DNA of 64,000 bases from JAYOEY01 sp038120295 (GCA_038120295.1 JAYOLL010000010.1:1-64000), one strand, 5' to 3'. Counted from the stretch's first letter, positions 41,296 to 50,104 are shown. Numbers and translations: made by a program. The notes: generated from the letters alone by a model not told the origin.

Positions 41296-42543
41296 ATGGA
41301 TCGCATCGAATCGACGAATACCGAGCCCTATGTGCCGCCGCTGCAGCTGACCGAGGGGCAGCCGGCGCCGATTGCCGCCAATGGCGGGCTGTCCTACCTG
41401 TCGTTCGCCGAGAACGGCGACGCCGGCACCGGCGAGGCGCTGAAGGATGCGCTGGCGCTGGCGGCCGACGATGAGGGGCCGAACCTGGTCGCGCGGATCG
41501 AGAACGCGCCGCCCGGCCCGATCGAAACCAAATGGGGCCCCGGCTTCCGGACATACGAAGACTGCCTCGCCTATATTAACGAGCAGGGGATCGCGGCGCC
41601 GGAGGGCGGCATCGTCGCGCCGCTGGGCTATACGGTCTACGAAAGGCCAACCTATTCGGTGGTGCCGTCGAATTCGCTGTGGCGCAACCCCGCCCCGCCG
41701 GTCGATATGGGGCTGATCCGGCGTCAGCAGGAAAACAACCAGAAATACAATCTGTACTTCCCGGTCGTGCTGCGCGATGCGCGGCGGATCGGCGAGTACT
41801 ATCCCGGCCTCCGCCCGGACAGCGCCGAATGCATGGACAGGCTCGGCCTGTCGGTGGCGCATCTGGAGTCGAAGCTCGAGAATATCTACGACGCAGCCGA
41901 GGTGGAGCGCGTGTTCTATCCCGAGATCGAAAAGCTGCTGCTCGATTTCTTCCCCGGCGCGACCGATGCGCTGGTCTATAACCATGACTGTTTCGACGCC
42001 GACTATACCGGCGACCGCACCGAGAACCAGGATGCGAAGAACCCCGGCGTGCAGTCGAGCTATTCCAACCGGGTGCATAACGATCTCAATGACAATTCCG
42101 GCCGGCTGCGCTGCTGGGAGCTGCTGACGCAGAACCTGCGCAATTTCGGACGGCAGCAGACCTATACCGAAGCCGAGGCGCGCGAGAAAATGTCGCGCCG
42201 CTTCATGTCGATCAACCTCGCGAAGCCGGCGGAGCCGGTCGGGCAGTACCCGTTCGTGCTGTGCGCCTGGCCGTCCTTCGCGAAGCAGCCCTATATCAAC
42301 AATTACCGCATCTATGACGACCGCGTGGGCGAGACCACGCGCTTCACCTGGCACCCCGACCATGAATGGTACTGGTTCCCGCAGCAGAAGCCGACCGAGG
42401 TTTCGATGCTGAAATGCTATGACAGCGTCAGTGACGGCTCCGTCTCGCGTTGGTCGTTCCACACGGCCTGCAAGGAGCCGACCGCGCCGGCGGACGCGCG
42501 CAACCGGCGGAACGTGGTGGTGCGGTCCTACGTGTTTTTCTGA
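41296..42543 (+). CDS. CmcJ/NvfI family oxidoreductase, extended form
   Basis: A 415-residue member of the CmcJ/NvfI/AsaB group, putative Fe(II)/2-oxoglutarate-type oxygenases best known from beta-lactam and fungal meroterpenoid biosynthesis. Family landmarks are VYNHDCFDAD (227-236), RVHNDLND with a possible iron-binding His261-x-Asp263, INLAKPAEPVGQYPFVLCAW (306-325), EVSMLKCYDS (369-378), and WSFHTACKEP with His389 and a basic stretch near the C-terminus. Typical members have about 260-320 residues; this one carries roughly 100 extra N-terminal residues. GGGAG precedes ATG 41296. An amidohydrolase gene follows by 34 bp. The reaction is unknown. Confidence 0.8.
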   Translation: MDRIESTNTEPYVPPLQLTEGQPAPIAANGGLSYLSFAENGDAGTGEALKDALALAADDEGPNLVARIENAPPGPIETKWGPGFRTYEDCLAYINEQGIAAPEGGIVAPLGYTVYERPTYSVVPSNSLWRNPAPPVDMGLIRRQQENNQKYNLYFPVVLRDARRIGEYYPGLRPDSAECMDRLGLSVAHLESKLENIYDAAEVERVFYPEIEKLLLDFFPGATDALVYNHDCFDADYTGDRTENQDAKNPGVQSSYSNRVHNDLNDNSGRLRCWELLTQNLRNFGRQQTYTEAEAREKMSRRFMSINLAKPAEPVGQYPFVLCAWPSFAKQPYINNYRIYDDRVGETTRFTWHPDHEWYWFPQQKPTEVSMLKCYDSVSDGSVSRWSFHTACKEPTAPADARNRRNVVVRSYVFF

Positions 42544-42577
42544 GAATTCTATCGGAACCTGAAGAGTAGAAGCCCCC

Positions 42578-43426
42578 ATGCCCCCCACCCCCGTCATCGA
42601 CTCCCAGGTTCACGCCTACGAGGCCAACACGCCCGCGCGGCCGTGGCATGCGGTGCCGAACTGGCCCGATCATGTCACCGGCGACGAGATGGTGGCGGCG
42701 ATGGATGCGGTGGGCGTCGACGGGGCGATCTTCATCTCGGCGTTCGGCCTGTACCGGTATGACGGCTCCTACGCGGTCGAGGTGCAGCAGGCCCATCCCG
42801 GCCGGTTCGCGATTATCAAGCCGGTCAATTTCGACGATCCGGCGGTGGGCGACGATATCGCGGCGTGGAAGGAAACGCCGGGCGCGGTCGGCATCCGCGT
42901 CATGATAACCGGCGAGGCGGGGCGGCCGGTGAGCCTTCCCGGGGTCGACAACGTGGCGCGCGAGGCGGCCCGGCACGGGCTGCCGCTTAACCTTCATTGC
43001 TGGACCAATCTCGACGACACCACCGCGCTGATCGACCGTCATCCGGAGACGTTCTTCATCATCGATCATATGGGGATCGAGCAGCCCAAGGTAGCGCCTG
43101 CGCCCGCCGAGCCCTGGGTCGATCTGCCGAAGGTGCTGGCGCTCGCCAGCCGCGACAATGCGGCGATCAAGATCAGCGGCGCCTGCACCCTGTCGCACGA
43201 GCCGTTCCCGTTTCCCGATATCTGGGACCCGCTCGCCCGCATCTTCGACGCCTGGGGGATGGAGCGCTGCCTGTGGGGCACCGACTGGACCCGCGCCCAT
43301 GCGGTGGTCAGCTATCGCGACGGGGTGGAACCGTTCCGCCTCACCGACCGATTGAGCGACAGCGACCGCGCCATGCTGATGGGCGGCGCCTGCGCGAAGG
43401 CGTACGGGTGGTCGCCGACCCTGTAG
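42578..43426 (+). CDS. Amidohydrolase family (PF04909-type) hydrolase
   Basis: A 282-residue TIM-barrel hydrolase of the amidohydrolase-2 (predicted lactonase/decarboxylase) group. DSQVH at 8-12 is the metal motif (relatives have DxHxH or DSHVH), NLHCW is the mid-barrel His, IIDHMG (170s) a further His, and LWGTDWTRAH carries the conserved Asp. It is in a probable operon with the CmcJ-like oxygenase, 34 bp upstream, so its substrate may be that enzyme's product. Confidence 0.85.
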   Translation: MPPTPVIDSQVHAYEANTPARPWHAVPNWPDHVTGDEMVAAMDAVGVDGAIFISAFGLYRYDGSYAVEVQQAHPGRFAIIKPVNFDDPAVGDDIAAWKETPGAVGIRVMITGEAGRPVSLPGVDNVAREAARHGLPLNLHCWTNLDDTTALIDRHPETFFIIDHMGIEQPKVAPAPAEPWVDLPKVLALASRDNAAIKISGACTLSHEPFPFPDIWDPLARIFDAWGMERCLWGTDWTRAHAVVSYRDGVEPFRLTDRLSDSDRAMLMGGACAKAYGWSPTL

Positions 43427-43440
43427 GCGCAAAACAGGCT

Positions 43441-43540
43441 GTCATCGCCGGGCCCAGTTGCGCTTCACGCCCGTGGCCGGCGATCTCGTGCCGCGGCGCT
43501 CCGTCACCTCAAGATGCCCGGATCAAGTCCGGGCATGACG
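43441..43540. repeat. Palindromic intergenic repeat, family B (copy 6)
   Basis: GTCATCGCCGGGCCC...GGCCGGCGAT and AAGATGCCCGGATCAAGTCC-GGGCATGAC. First of three repeats filling the 451-bp gap 43427-43877, in which no gene is seen. Confidence 0.85.
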
Positions 43541-43572
43541 ATTTAATGGTAACCGTATCTCAATTTAGACTC

Positions 43573-43642
43573 GTCATCGCCGGGCGTGTCCCGGCGATCT
43601 CCCATTGACACGCTCCGTCCCCACGAAAGTACCGGGCATGAA
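43573..43642. repeat. Palindromic intergenic repeat, family B (copy 7)
   Basis: GTCATCGCCGGGCGTGTCCC-GGCGATCTCCC then a decayed second hairpin ending ACCGGGCATGAAG. It is adjacent to copy 6 and in the same orientation. Confidence 0.8.
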
Positions 43643-43661
43643 GAGCGTGCCTGGGCGAGAA

Positions 43662-43770
43662 ACCCCCTCCCTGACCCTCCCCCGGAATCGGGGGAGGGGA
43701 CGCGGTTGCAGGGTCCGTGTCCTGTTCAGTTGTTCGCCCAATTTTGGGGCGAGGGTTGGGGTGGGGGGTA
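43662..43770. repeat. Palindromic intergenic repeat, family C (copy 6)
   Basis: CCCCCTCCCTGACCCTCCCC with CGGAATCGGGGGAGGGG, and a second degenerate hairpin ending GGGTTGGGGTGGGGGG. Confidence 0.85.
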
Positions 43771-43877
43771 CGCAGCGCCACGGGAAATCCTTGAACTGCG
43801 GTGCGGGTCCGTGCAAGCATCCTCCCGTTTGGAGAGCGCGGTCGACCGTGCCGAATTGACAACAGGGAGAATTCTTT

Positions 43878-44906
43878 ATGAAGTTCAACAGGTTACTGTT
43901 CATGCCGGCAGCGGCACTGGCGATGTCGGCGCTGCCGGTTTCGACCGCGTCGGCGGATGCGCTGGCCGATTTCTACAAGGACAAGCATGTCTCGATCGTC
44001 GTCGCCGCGCGCGCCGGCGGCGGGCACAGCAACTATTCGCTGCTGGCCGGCAAGCTCTGGAAGAAACATATGCCGGGCAACCCGACCTTCATCGTCCAGA
44101 ACATGGGCGGCGCGGGCGGCACCAAGGCGGCCAACTATCTCTATAACCGCGCGGCGCAGGACGGCACCGCCATCGGCATCCTGCTGTCGGATACGCCGTT
44201 CGCGTCCCGCATGCGGACCACCGGCGTCAAGTACGTCGCCGACAAGTTCCACTATATCGGCGGCGTCGAAAAACCGCAGGGCGCCTTCGTGGTTATGAAG
44301 CGCTCCGGCGTCAGGACGATGGAAGAGGCGATGAAAAAGGAAGTCGTGTTCGCCTCGACCGGCAAGGGATCGCAGACCTATATCCTGCCCAAGCTCGCCA
44401 ACGAGATGCTCGGCACCAAGTTCAGGATCGTGCTCGGCTATCGCGGCATGTCCGGCGTCTACAAGGCGCTCGACAACAAGGAGGCCGACGGGTTCCAGTC
44501 GGGCTGGTCGTCGCTCGCCATTATCCGGCCGCAATGGCAGGGGGAAGACCTGGTCACCGTGCTGGCCGCAAATTCCCTGTCGCGCCTGCCGGACGCCGCC
44601 TACGCGCCGACCTTCGCCTCCATGGTCAAGGACCCGAAGGACAGGGAGATCGTCGAGCTGCTGAGCAATAACGACGTCATCGGCCGGGCCTGGCTGGCGC
44701 CTCCCGGTATTCCGAAAGCGCGGCTCGAAGCCTTCCGGGCATCCTTCAAAAAGATGGTCGAGGATCCGGAATCGGTGGCCGCCGCCAAGGCGCGCAAGTT
44801 CCACTGGGAGTTCGTGCCGTGGCAGCCGATGCAGAAGCACGCCTCGAATATCACCAATGCCAACAAAGCGCTGTTCGACCGCGCACGGGAGTTGCTGAAC
44901 AGGTAA
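43878..44906 (+). CDS. TctC/Bug-family tripartite tricarboxylate transporter solute-binding protein
   Basis: A 342-residue periplasmic binding protein. A signal peptide (MKFNRLLFMPAAALAMSALPVSTASA) precedes a Bug-type domain with ARAGGGHSNYSLLAGKLWKKHMPGNPTFIVQNMGGAGGTKAANYLYN, matching the ligand-binding loop of TctC proteins, and LSPPGIP-like LAPPGIP near residue 275. Bug proteins bind carboxylates, often aromatic or dicarboxylic acids, and deliver them to TctA/TctB. Neither TctA nor TctB is in the window, so this is an orphan receptor. GGGAG precedes the start; a strong terminator follows the stop. Confidence 0.88.
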   Translation: MKFNRLLFMPAAALAMSALPVSTASADALADFYKDKHVSIVVAARAGGGHSNYSLLAGKLWKKHMPGNPTFIVQNMGGAGGTKAANYLYNRAAQDGTAIGILLSDTPFASRMRTTGVKYVADKFHYIGGVEKPQGAFVVMKRSGVRTMEEAMKKEVVFASTGKGSQTYILPKLANEMLGTKFRIVLGYRGMSGVYKALDNKEADGFQSGWSSLAIIRPQWQGEDLVTVLAANSLSRLPDAAYAPTFASMVKDPKDREIVELLSNNDVIGRAWLAPPGIPKARLEAFRASFKKMVEDPESVAAAKARKFHWEFVPWQPMQKHASNITNANKALFDRARELLNR

Positions 44907-44927
44907 GGCGGGTTAGTTTCCCGATTC

Positions 44928-44959
44928 AGGGCGCGGCGGCTACCGTCGCGCCCCTTTTT
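44928..44959 (+). terminator. Intrinsic terminator of the TctC-family gene
   Basis: GGGCGCG (44928-44934) pairs with CGCGCCC (44946-44952), followed by C and six T. It begins 22 bp after the stop codon. Confidence 0.85.
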
Positions 44960-45014
44960 TGCCCCCAGTTCGCGGAAGCCCGATATTCAGGGCAACCTGG
45001 CCGTGCTTGTCCGA

Positions 45015-45290
45015 TCAGGAACGTTCCGGCGCGGGCGTTATCGACACGGCTTCCCGCCCGCCGTCGATCCTGCGGTATTCGATGACGACGCGAACGCCTT
45101 CTTTCAGAAGGTCGAAATTGATGTCGCGCGGCACCGCGATCACGCTCCCGTCATCCAGGATGATGGCGTCATTCTGGATATCGAGGCCGGCTATCCAGCC
45201 TTCCTTGAGACCCTCGCTTTTCGCCGACACGGCCCCGGAAAGGCCTGTAACGACAGCCGAAACGATCAATGCAGCTGCAAGGTTTTTCAT
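45015..45290 (-). CDS. Small exported protein, DUF1344-like
   Basis: A 91-residue protein with an N-terminal signal peptide ending near VSA. The mature part, GWIAGLDIQNDAIILDDGSVIAVPRDINFDLLKEGVRVVIEYRRIDGG, is a small beta-rich domain resembling DUF1344, short alphaproteobacterial periplasmic proteins of unknown role. GGAACGGG lies before the ATG. It converges on the TctC-family gene. Function unknown. Confidence 0.65.
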   Translation of the reverse strand: MKNLAAALIVSAVVTGLSGAVSAKSEGLKEGWIAGLDIQNDAIILDDGSVIAVPRDINFDLLKEGVRVVIEYRRIDGGREAVSITPAPERS

Positions 45291-45474
45291 AACCCGTTCC
45301 TTCCTGACTCTTTCATTGCCTGTACTGTTCTATTCGCGCGCAACCGCGGTTCGGATCACTCGTTGCGCAAGGAACGCCGCTTGATCGGCGAGGCGGCGCT
45401 CCCTAAGTCGCGTTCACAGGCGTTCGACCCCTATCTGGGGCCCGGTAAATCGGAATCAACGGCATGGGAGGACA

Positions 45475-46089
45475 ATGCGGATAAACTTTTTGCGAGCGGC
45501 CGCAAGCGGCGCGAGGCTTGCGGCGTACGGGCTCATCTGCCTGGCGGCCTCCCTGAGCTTCGCCCGTGTGTCTTCGGACGAGGAAGCGGTGTGGTCGGCT
45601 TTGCGCTCCGGCGGCCATGTTGCGCTGTTGCGGCATGCCCTGGCTCCCGGCAACGGCGACCCGGCCCGTTTCAGGGTCGGCGATTGCTCGACCCAGCGAA
45701 ATCTCGACGAAGTGGGCAGAGCCCAGGCGCGACGCATCGGCGCCCGGCTGAAGGCGAACGGTATCGTCTGGGCGCGGGTCTTTTCCAGCCAGTGGTGCCG
45801 CTGCCTCGATACGGCGGAACTGCTGGGACTCGGCCCGGTCGCGGCGCTGCCGCCCCTCAACTCCTTCTTCGGCAGGCCGAAACGCAAGGATCTCCAGATG
45901 AAGGTCCTGCGGGCATGGCTGTCGAAACAGGATCTCGGCAACCGCGATGAGGGCCCCACCGTGCTGGTGACCCACCAGGTGGTTATCACCGCGCTGACCG
46001 GCATTTTTCCCGCCTCCGGAGAGCTCGTCGTTATCCGGGTGGAGGAAAATGGCCGGGCGACGACGGTCGGCTCGATCGAAACCGACTGA
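45475..46089 (+). CDS. Exported histidine phosphatase family protein
   Basis: A 204-residue branch-1 histidine-phosphatase-like protein. LLRHALAPG carries the catalytic RH pair (about residues 52-54), FSSQWCRCLDTAELL the second conserved Arg region, and VTHQVVI the second catalytic His. The acid/base Glu is not obvious. The N-terminus is hydrophobic (about residues 13-30), consistent with a signal peptide or anchor, so it probably acts on a periplasmic phosphate ester. Single gene with GGGAGGACA upstream of ATG 45475. Confidence 0.8.
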   Translation: MRINFLRAAASGARLAAYGLICLAASLSFARVSSDEEAVWSALRSGGHVALLRHALAPGNGDPARFRVGDCSTQRNLDEVGRAQARRIGARLKANGIVWARVFSSQWCRCLDTAELLGLGPVAALPPLNSFFGRPKRKDLQMKVLRAWLSKQDLGNRDEGPTVLVTHQVVITALTGIFPASGELVVIRVEENGRATTVGSIETD

Positions 46090-46177
46090 ATGCGCCATGC
46101 GCGCGTCCGAAGGCGGTTGAAACCGCGATATCCCCTGTGCGAGCATTCGCGGTGGAGATTACACAGGGATCCCGACC

Positions 46178-46831
46178 ATGGCAGACGACCGCGAACACTC
46201 ACACGACCATCATCATCATTCCCATGACCATGGGGAGATGTCCGAGCTTTCCGACACGCAGGTGCGGGTTCGCTCGCTGGAAACCGTGCTGGCCGAGAAG
46301 GGCTATGTCGACCCCGCGGCGCTCGACGCCATCGTCGAGGCGTACGAGACCCGCATCGGGCCCCATAACGGGCAGCGCGTCGTCGCCCGCGCCTGGGCCG
46401 ACCCGGACTTTCATGCCGCCCTGCTGGAGGATGCCTCCGCCGCGGTGAACACCATGGGCAATGTGAGCGCGGTCGGCAGCCATCTGATCGCGGTCCAGAA
46501 CACGCCGGAACGCCACAACATGGTGGTCTGCACGCTGTGCTCCTGTTACCCGTGGGAGGTGCTCGGCCTGCCGCCGACCTGGTACAAGTCCGCGCCCTAT
46601 CGCTCGCGCGCCGTGCTGGAGCCGCGCAGCGTCCTGTCCGAGTTCGGCGTGACCCTGCCCGAGGAGACGGAAATCCGCGTGTGGGACTCGACCGCCGAAA
46701 CGCGCTTCATCGTCATCCCGGTGCGCCCCGAGGGCACCGACGGGTGGAGCGAGGAAGAGCTTGCGAAGCTGGTCACCCGCAACTCCATGATCGGCACCGG
46801 GCTCGCGCTGGCGCCGGACGAGGCGGAGTAG
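46178..46831 (+). CDS. Nitrile hydratase alpha subunit, cobalt type, with His-rich N-terminus
   Basis: A 217-residue alpha subunit of nitrile hydratase, which converts nitriles to amides. The metal-binding motif VCTLCSC gives ligands Cys118, Cys121 and Cys123, where the latter two are oxidised in mature enzymes; Thr in CTLC indicates the cobalt type (iron enzymes have CSLC). Residues 5-18 are strikingly His/Asp-rich (HSHDHHHHSHDH), a likely cobalt-binding tail. First gene of the alpha, beta, accessory operon; beta starts 4 bp after it. Confidence 0.96.
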   Translation: MADDREHSHDHHHHSHDHGEMSELSDTQVRVRSLETVLAEKGYVDPAALDAIVEAYETRIGPHNGQRVVARAWADPDFHAALLEDASAAVNTMGNVSAVGSHLIAVQNTPERHNMVVCTLCSCYPWEVLGLPPTWYKSAPYRSRAVLEPRSVLSEFGVTLPEETEIRVWDSTAETRFIVIPVRPEGTDGWSEEELAKLVTRNSMIGTGLALAPDEAE

Positions 46832-46835
46832 GCCG

Positions 46836-47492
46836 ATGTCGAACACGATCCACGACATGGGCGGCATGCACGGGTTCGGCCCCGTCGAGGAAGAGCCCAA
46901 CGAGCCGGTCTTTCACACCAAATGGGAAAGCCGCGTCTACGCCATGAACCGGGCGATGGGGCCGCTGCGGCTCTGGACCATCGACGAGGGCCGCGCCGCG
47001 CAGGAATCCCTGCACCCGTCCGTCTATACCGCCGCCAGCTATTACCAGCGCTGGCTGCTGGGGCTGGAAGCGCGCGCGCTGCAGCACGGGCTGGTGACGA
47101 AGGAAGAACTCGCCGCCGGCAAGGCGCTGGAAGCCAACGACAGGCCCAACCGCATTTTCAAGCCGGAAGACGCCGCCGGGCTGACGCGTGGCAGTTACGA
47201 ACGCGATCCGCAGGGCGATCCGCAATTCAGGCCCGGCGACCGGGTGCGCACCGTCAATTTCCAGCCGAGGGGCCATACACGCCTGCCGCGCTACGCCCGC
47301 GACAAGATCGGCGAGGTGGAGGCGATCCGCGGCTGCCATGTCTATCCGGATTCGGTGGCAAACGGGAAGGGCGACGACCCGCAATGGCTCTATACCGTCG
47401 TATTCGATGGGCAGGTGTTGTGGGGCCCGGATAACGAGCCGGGGGTCAAGGTCTCCATCGAGGCGTTCGAACCTTATCTGGAACCGGCTTGA
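46836..47492 (+). CDS. Nitrile hydratase beta subunit
   Basis: A 218-residue beta subunit. The N-terminal MGGMHGFGPV and FHTKWESRVYAM patterns are characteristic, SYYQRWLLGLEA follows at about 67-78, and the C-terminal SH3-like half has FRPGDRVRTVNFQPRGHTRLPRYARDKIGEVE, with the arginines that contact the claw-setting cysteines of the alpha subunit. Complete length for the family. It lies between the alpha and accessory genes with very short spacers, so the three are co-translated. Confidence 0.96.
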   Translation: MSNTIHDMGGMHGFGPVEEEPNEPVFHTKWESRVYAMNRAMGPLRLWTIDEGRAAQESLHPSVYTAASYYQRWLLGLEARALQHGLVTKEELAAGKALEANDRPNRIFKPEDAAGLTRGSYERDPQGDPQFRPGDRVRTVNFQPRGHTRLPRYARDKIGEVEAIRGCHVYPDSVANGKGDDPQWLYTVVFDGQVLWGPDNEPGVKVSIEAFEPYLEPA

Positions 47493-47502
47493 GGGTGGGC
47501 GC

Positions 47503-47880
47503 ATGACCGATCCTGCCGCCGAGGCGCTAGAAGCGCTGCCGGAGATCCCGCGCGATGAGGAAGGCCCGGTGTTCCGCGAACCGTGGGAGGCGCAGGCCTT
47601 TGCCATGACGCTCCGGCTCTACCAGCAGGATTTGTTCACCTGGCCTGAATGGGCGGAAACGCTGACGGCCGAGATCAGGCGCGCGCAGGAAGAAGGCGAT
47701 CCCGACCGGGGCGATACCTACTACCATCACTGGCTCGCCGCGCTGGAACGGATCGTCGAGAAAAAGGGCCTTTCCGACGCCGCCACGCTCGGCCGCACGC
47801 AGACCGCCTGGCGCAATGCCGCCGACCGCACCCCTCATGGCGAACCGATTGAGCTGCAGGAGCGGGATTTCGGCGGCTGA
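47503..47880 (+). CDS. Nitrile hydratase accessory protein (cobalt-type activator)
   Basis: A 125-residue protein similar to the N-terminal half of nitrile hydratase beta (GPVFREPWEAQAFAMTLRLYQQDLFTWPEWAETL and YYHHWLAALERIV). In cobalt-type systems this activator forms a complex with apo-alpha and delivers the cobalt-loaded, oxidised alpha subunit by swapping. ATG 47503 lies 10 bp after the beta stop behind GAGGGTGGG. The operon ends here; there is no amidase, aldoxime dehydratase or cobalt transporter gene next to it. Confidence 0.92.
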   Translation: MTDPAAEALEALPEIPRDEEGPVFREPWEAQAFAMTLRLYQQDLFTWPEWAETLTAEIRRAQEEGDPDRGDTYYHHWLAALERIVEKKGLSDAATLGRTQTAWRNAADRTPHGEPIELQERDFGG

Positions 47881-47897
47881 AAGCCCGTTCCGCCCGT

Positions 47898-48115
47898 TAA
47901 CCCCCTCCCCAACCCTCCCCCAGAATTGGTGGAGGGGGCCGTAGCAGCCTAATTCCAGGATAGAGTTTCTCTCGTAACGGTTCGGAAGACTCCCGGCCCG
48001 TATTTCAGCACGCGCGAAACTCCCTCCCCCAGAATTGGGGGAGGAGGCTCCAATGTCGGGATGGCCCTGAACCCACCCCCTCCCCCCATCTGGGGGTGGG
48101 TTGGGGAGGGGGTTA
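47898..48115. repeat. Palindromic intergenic repeat, family C (copy 7, triple hairpin)
   Basis: Three related hairpins: CCCTCCCCCAGAATTGGTGG, CTCCCCCAGAATTGGGGGAG and CCCCCATCTGGGGG, flanked by CCCCCTCCCC and GGTTGGGGAGGGGG. It fills the gap between the convergent nitrile hydratase operon and the lipoprotein gene, and probably acts for both transcript ends. Confidence 0.85.
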
Positions 48116-48823
48116 TTCGTTCCGCGCGTGACAGAAACGCACCGTCGGGGTCTTGCTCTTCACCGTCACTTCGGACCCGGTGCGCAGCACGTATTCCGAT
48201 GCCCCGTAGCGCGGCGTATCGGGGTTCCAGTCGAACGTGTAGCCGAGCCGCGTCCAGGGATAGCCGCCCGGCGCGGTGTAGCGGGACGAAACCTGCCCCG
48301 CCATCCATGCCTTGTGGCGCTCTGGCGCGTCCTTCGGGAAATCGAGCGTGCAGGACGGCTTCGTCGGGTCCGGGTCAGGGCAGGGGCGGAAGAGGTCGCG
48401 CGCGCGCACCGTCATGACGACGAACTCGCGCGGCGTGGCTTTCGACCCTTCCGCATCGGCGGGAAGCCCCAGTAGCTGCTGGAGACGCAGCCTGAGCGCC
48501 TTTGGTTCCTTGCTGTAGCTCCGGCACAGATCGCGCAGCTGGGGCGACAGGGTGACCCAGACATCGACGCCGACGCTGGTCCTGCCCAGCGGATAGTATT
48601 TGCGCGCCGTGTCCTCGCCGGTCCAGGTGACGACATCGACCGTTTCCCGGCCGGCGGGCAGCGCCATCAGCGGATGGATATGCGCCTCGCTGACGATGGC
48701 CGAGCCGGAAACCGAAGCCGTGTAGAGCCCGTTGAGCGACCGGTCCGGCAGCTCGCAGCCGGCGAGCAGCATCGACACCGCCATCGCCGCCATTACCGGT
48801 AACCGGTGTCCCGCCATTCCCAT
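48113..48823 (-). CDS. Hypothetical lipoprotein
   Basis: A 236-residue precursor with the lipobox MLLAGC (Cys about residue 23) after a hydrophobic signal, so it should be an anchored lipoprotein. I recognise no domain. The mature part has a few Cys (LCRSYS, RPCPDPD, SCTLDF, RFCHARNE) that could form disulfides in the periplasm. ATG 48823 is chosen since it gives a standard signal; the frame opens upstream at 48883. Divergent from the MetE-like operon. Confidence 0.65.
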   Translation of the reverse strand: MGMAGHRLPVMAAMAVSMLLAGCELPDRSLNGLYTASVSGSAIVSEAHIHPLMALPAGRETVDVVTWTGEDTARKYYPLGRTSVGVDVWVTLSPQLRDLCRSYSKEPKALRLRLQQLLGLPADAEGSKATPREFVVMTVRARDLFRPCPDPDPTKPSCTLDFPKDAPERHKAWMAGQVSSRYTAPGGYPWTRLGYTFDWNPDTPRYGASEYVLRTGSEVTVKSKTPTVRFCHARNE

Positions 48824-48928
48824 TGATCTGCCCTTCCGTTTTGTCCGCCAGCGAGTGTAGCAGGAGGCGTGTGCGCTTCCCATCGGTTCCCCCTATCCAC
48901 CCGCCCCTATTTGACCGAAAATGGGGTC

Positions 48929-50101
48929 ATGCAGACCAGCACTAGCCGAATCCTGACCACCCATACCGGCAGCCTGCCGCGTCCCGACGGGCTGCTCGAA
49001 AAGCTGCTGGCGATCGGGCTGGGCGCCGACCCGGCGTCGCTCGACTTCAACGCCGCCTGCGCCGGGGCGGTACGCGACGTGGTGGCGAAGCAGGTCGAGA
49101 CCGGCATCGATATCGTCAGCGACGGCGAGATGTCGAAGCCCGGCTATACCTATTACGTGCGCGACCGCATGTCAGGGCTGGAAGCGTTCGAAGAACCGCC
49201 GGAGGGGATGCCGCGGCGCGCGCTGCAGCGCGATATCGCCGAGTTCCCCGATTTCGCCGCGGCGCGCGATATCGAGCGGTCGCAAGGCGCGAAACTGGTG
49301 CCGACATTCTGCACCGGGCCTGTGGCGTACGAAAATCTCCAGCCCGTCGCCGACGACATCGCCAACCTGAAGGAAGCGATCGCGGTTGCTCACCCGGCGG
49401 AGGTCTTCATCAACGCCGCCTCGCCCGGTGTCATTCCTGTTTTCATCCTCGATACGCATTACGGCGACGAGGACTCCTATCTTGCCGACCTGGCGGACGC
49501 GCTCGCGGTCGAGTACGAGGCGATCCACGCGTCGGGGCTTCTGCTCCAGATCGACTGTCCCGATCTCGCGATGGCGCGGCATGGCCATTACCAGGGGCTG
49601 TCCGACACCAATTTCCGCCGGGTCGTGGCGCGCAATATCGAGCTTCTGAACGCGGCGACGGCCAATATTCCGCCGGAAGCGATGCGGATGCATATCTGCT
49701 GGGGCAACTATCCCGGCCCGCATGTCTACGATTTTCCGGTGGCGGAGCTGATCGAGCCGCTGATGAAGGCACGGCCCCAGGCGCTGCTGTTCGAGGCCGC
49801 CAACCCGCGCCACGAACATGAATGGGCTGACTGGCACGACGCCGATATTCCCGACGACAAGATTCTTGTGCCGGGCGTGATCGATACGTCGAGCAACTTC
49901 GTCGAGCATCCGCGCATCGTCGCCGAGCGCATCCAGCGCTTCGCCGGCATCGTCGGGCGCGAGCGCGTCATCGCCGGGACCGATTGCGGGTTCGCGACCT
50001 TTGCCGGAATGGGCTATGTGTATGAGAGCATCGCGTGGGCAAAGCTGCGGGCGCTCGTCGTCGGTGCCGAGATGGCGTCAGATGCGTTGTGGGGTGACTA
50101 G
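48929..50101 (+). CDS. Cobalamin-independent methionine-synthase-like (MetE C-terminal domain) protein
   Basis: A 390-residue protein corresponding to the catalytic C-terminal barrel of MetE. The thiol-activating zinc site is intact: His255 and Cys257 in MHICWGN, Glu289 in FEAANPR and Cys353 in GTDCGF. TTHTGSLPRP is the usual N-terminal motif. It lacks MetE's N-terminal half, so it is not a standard methionine synthase; relatives transfer methyl or alkyl groups to thiols, including coenzyme M transferases. It is the first gene of a tight three-gene operon with a Rieske oxygenase (3 bp downstream) and a quinone reductase. Confidence 0.85.
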   Translation: MQTSTSRILTTHTGSLPRPDGLLEKLLAIGLGADPASLDFNAACAGAVRDVVAKQVETGIDIVSDGEMSKPGYTYYVRDRMSGLEAFEEPPEGMPRRALQRDIAEFPDFAAARDIERSQGAKLVPTFCTGPVAYENLQPVADDIANLKEAIAVAHPAEVFINAASPGVIPVFILDTHYGDEDSYLADLADALAVEYEAIHASGLLLQIDCPDLAMARHGHYQGLSDTNFRRVVARNIELLNAATANIPPEAMRMHICWGNYPGPHVYDFPVAELIEPLMKARPQALLFEAANPRHEHEWADWHDADIPDDKILVPGVIDTSSNFVEHPRIVAERIQRFAGIVGRERVIAGTDCGFATFAGMGYVYESIAWAKLRALVVGAEMASDALWGD

Positions 50102-50104
50102 AAA

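Noticed and set aside
43878..44906. A complete tripartite tricarboxylate transporter
   Set aside because: Only the binding protein is encoded; no TctA or TctB membrane genes flank it.
48929..50101. Authentic methionine synthase MetE
   Set aside because: Only the C-terminal catalytic barrel is present (390 residues instead of about 750), and the context is catabolic.
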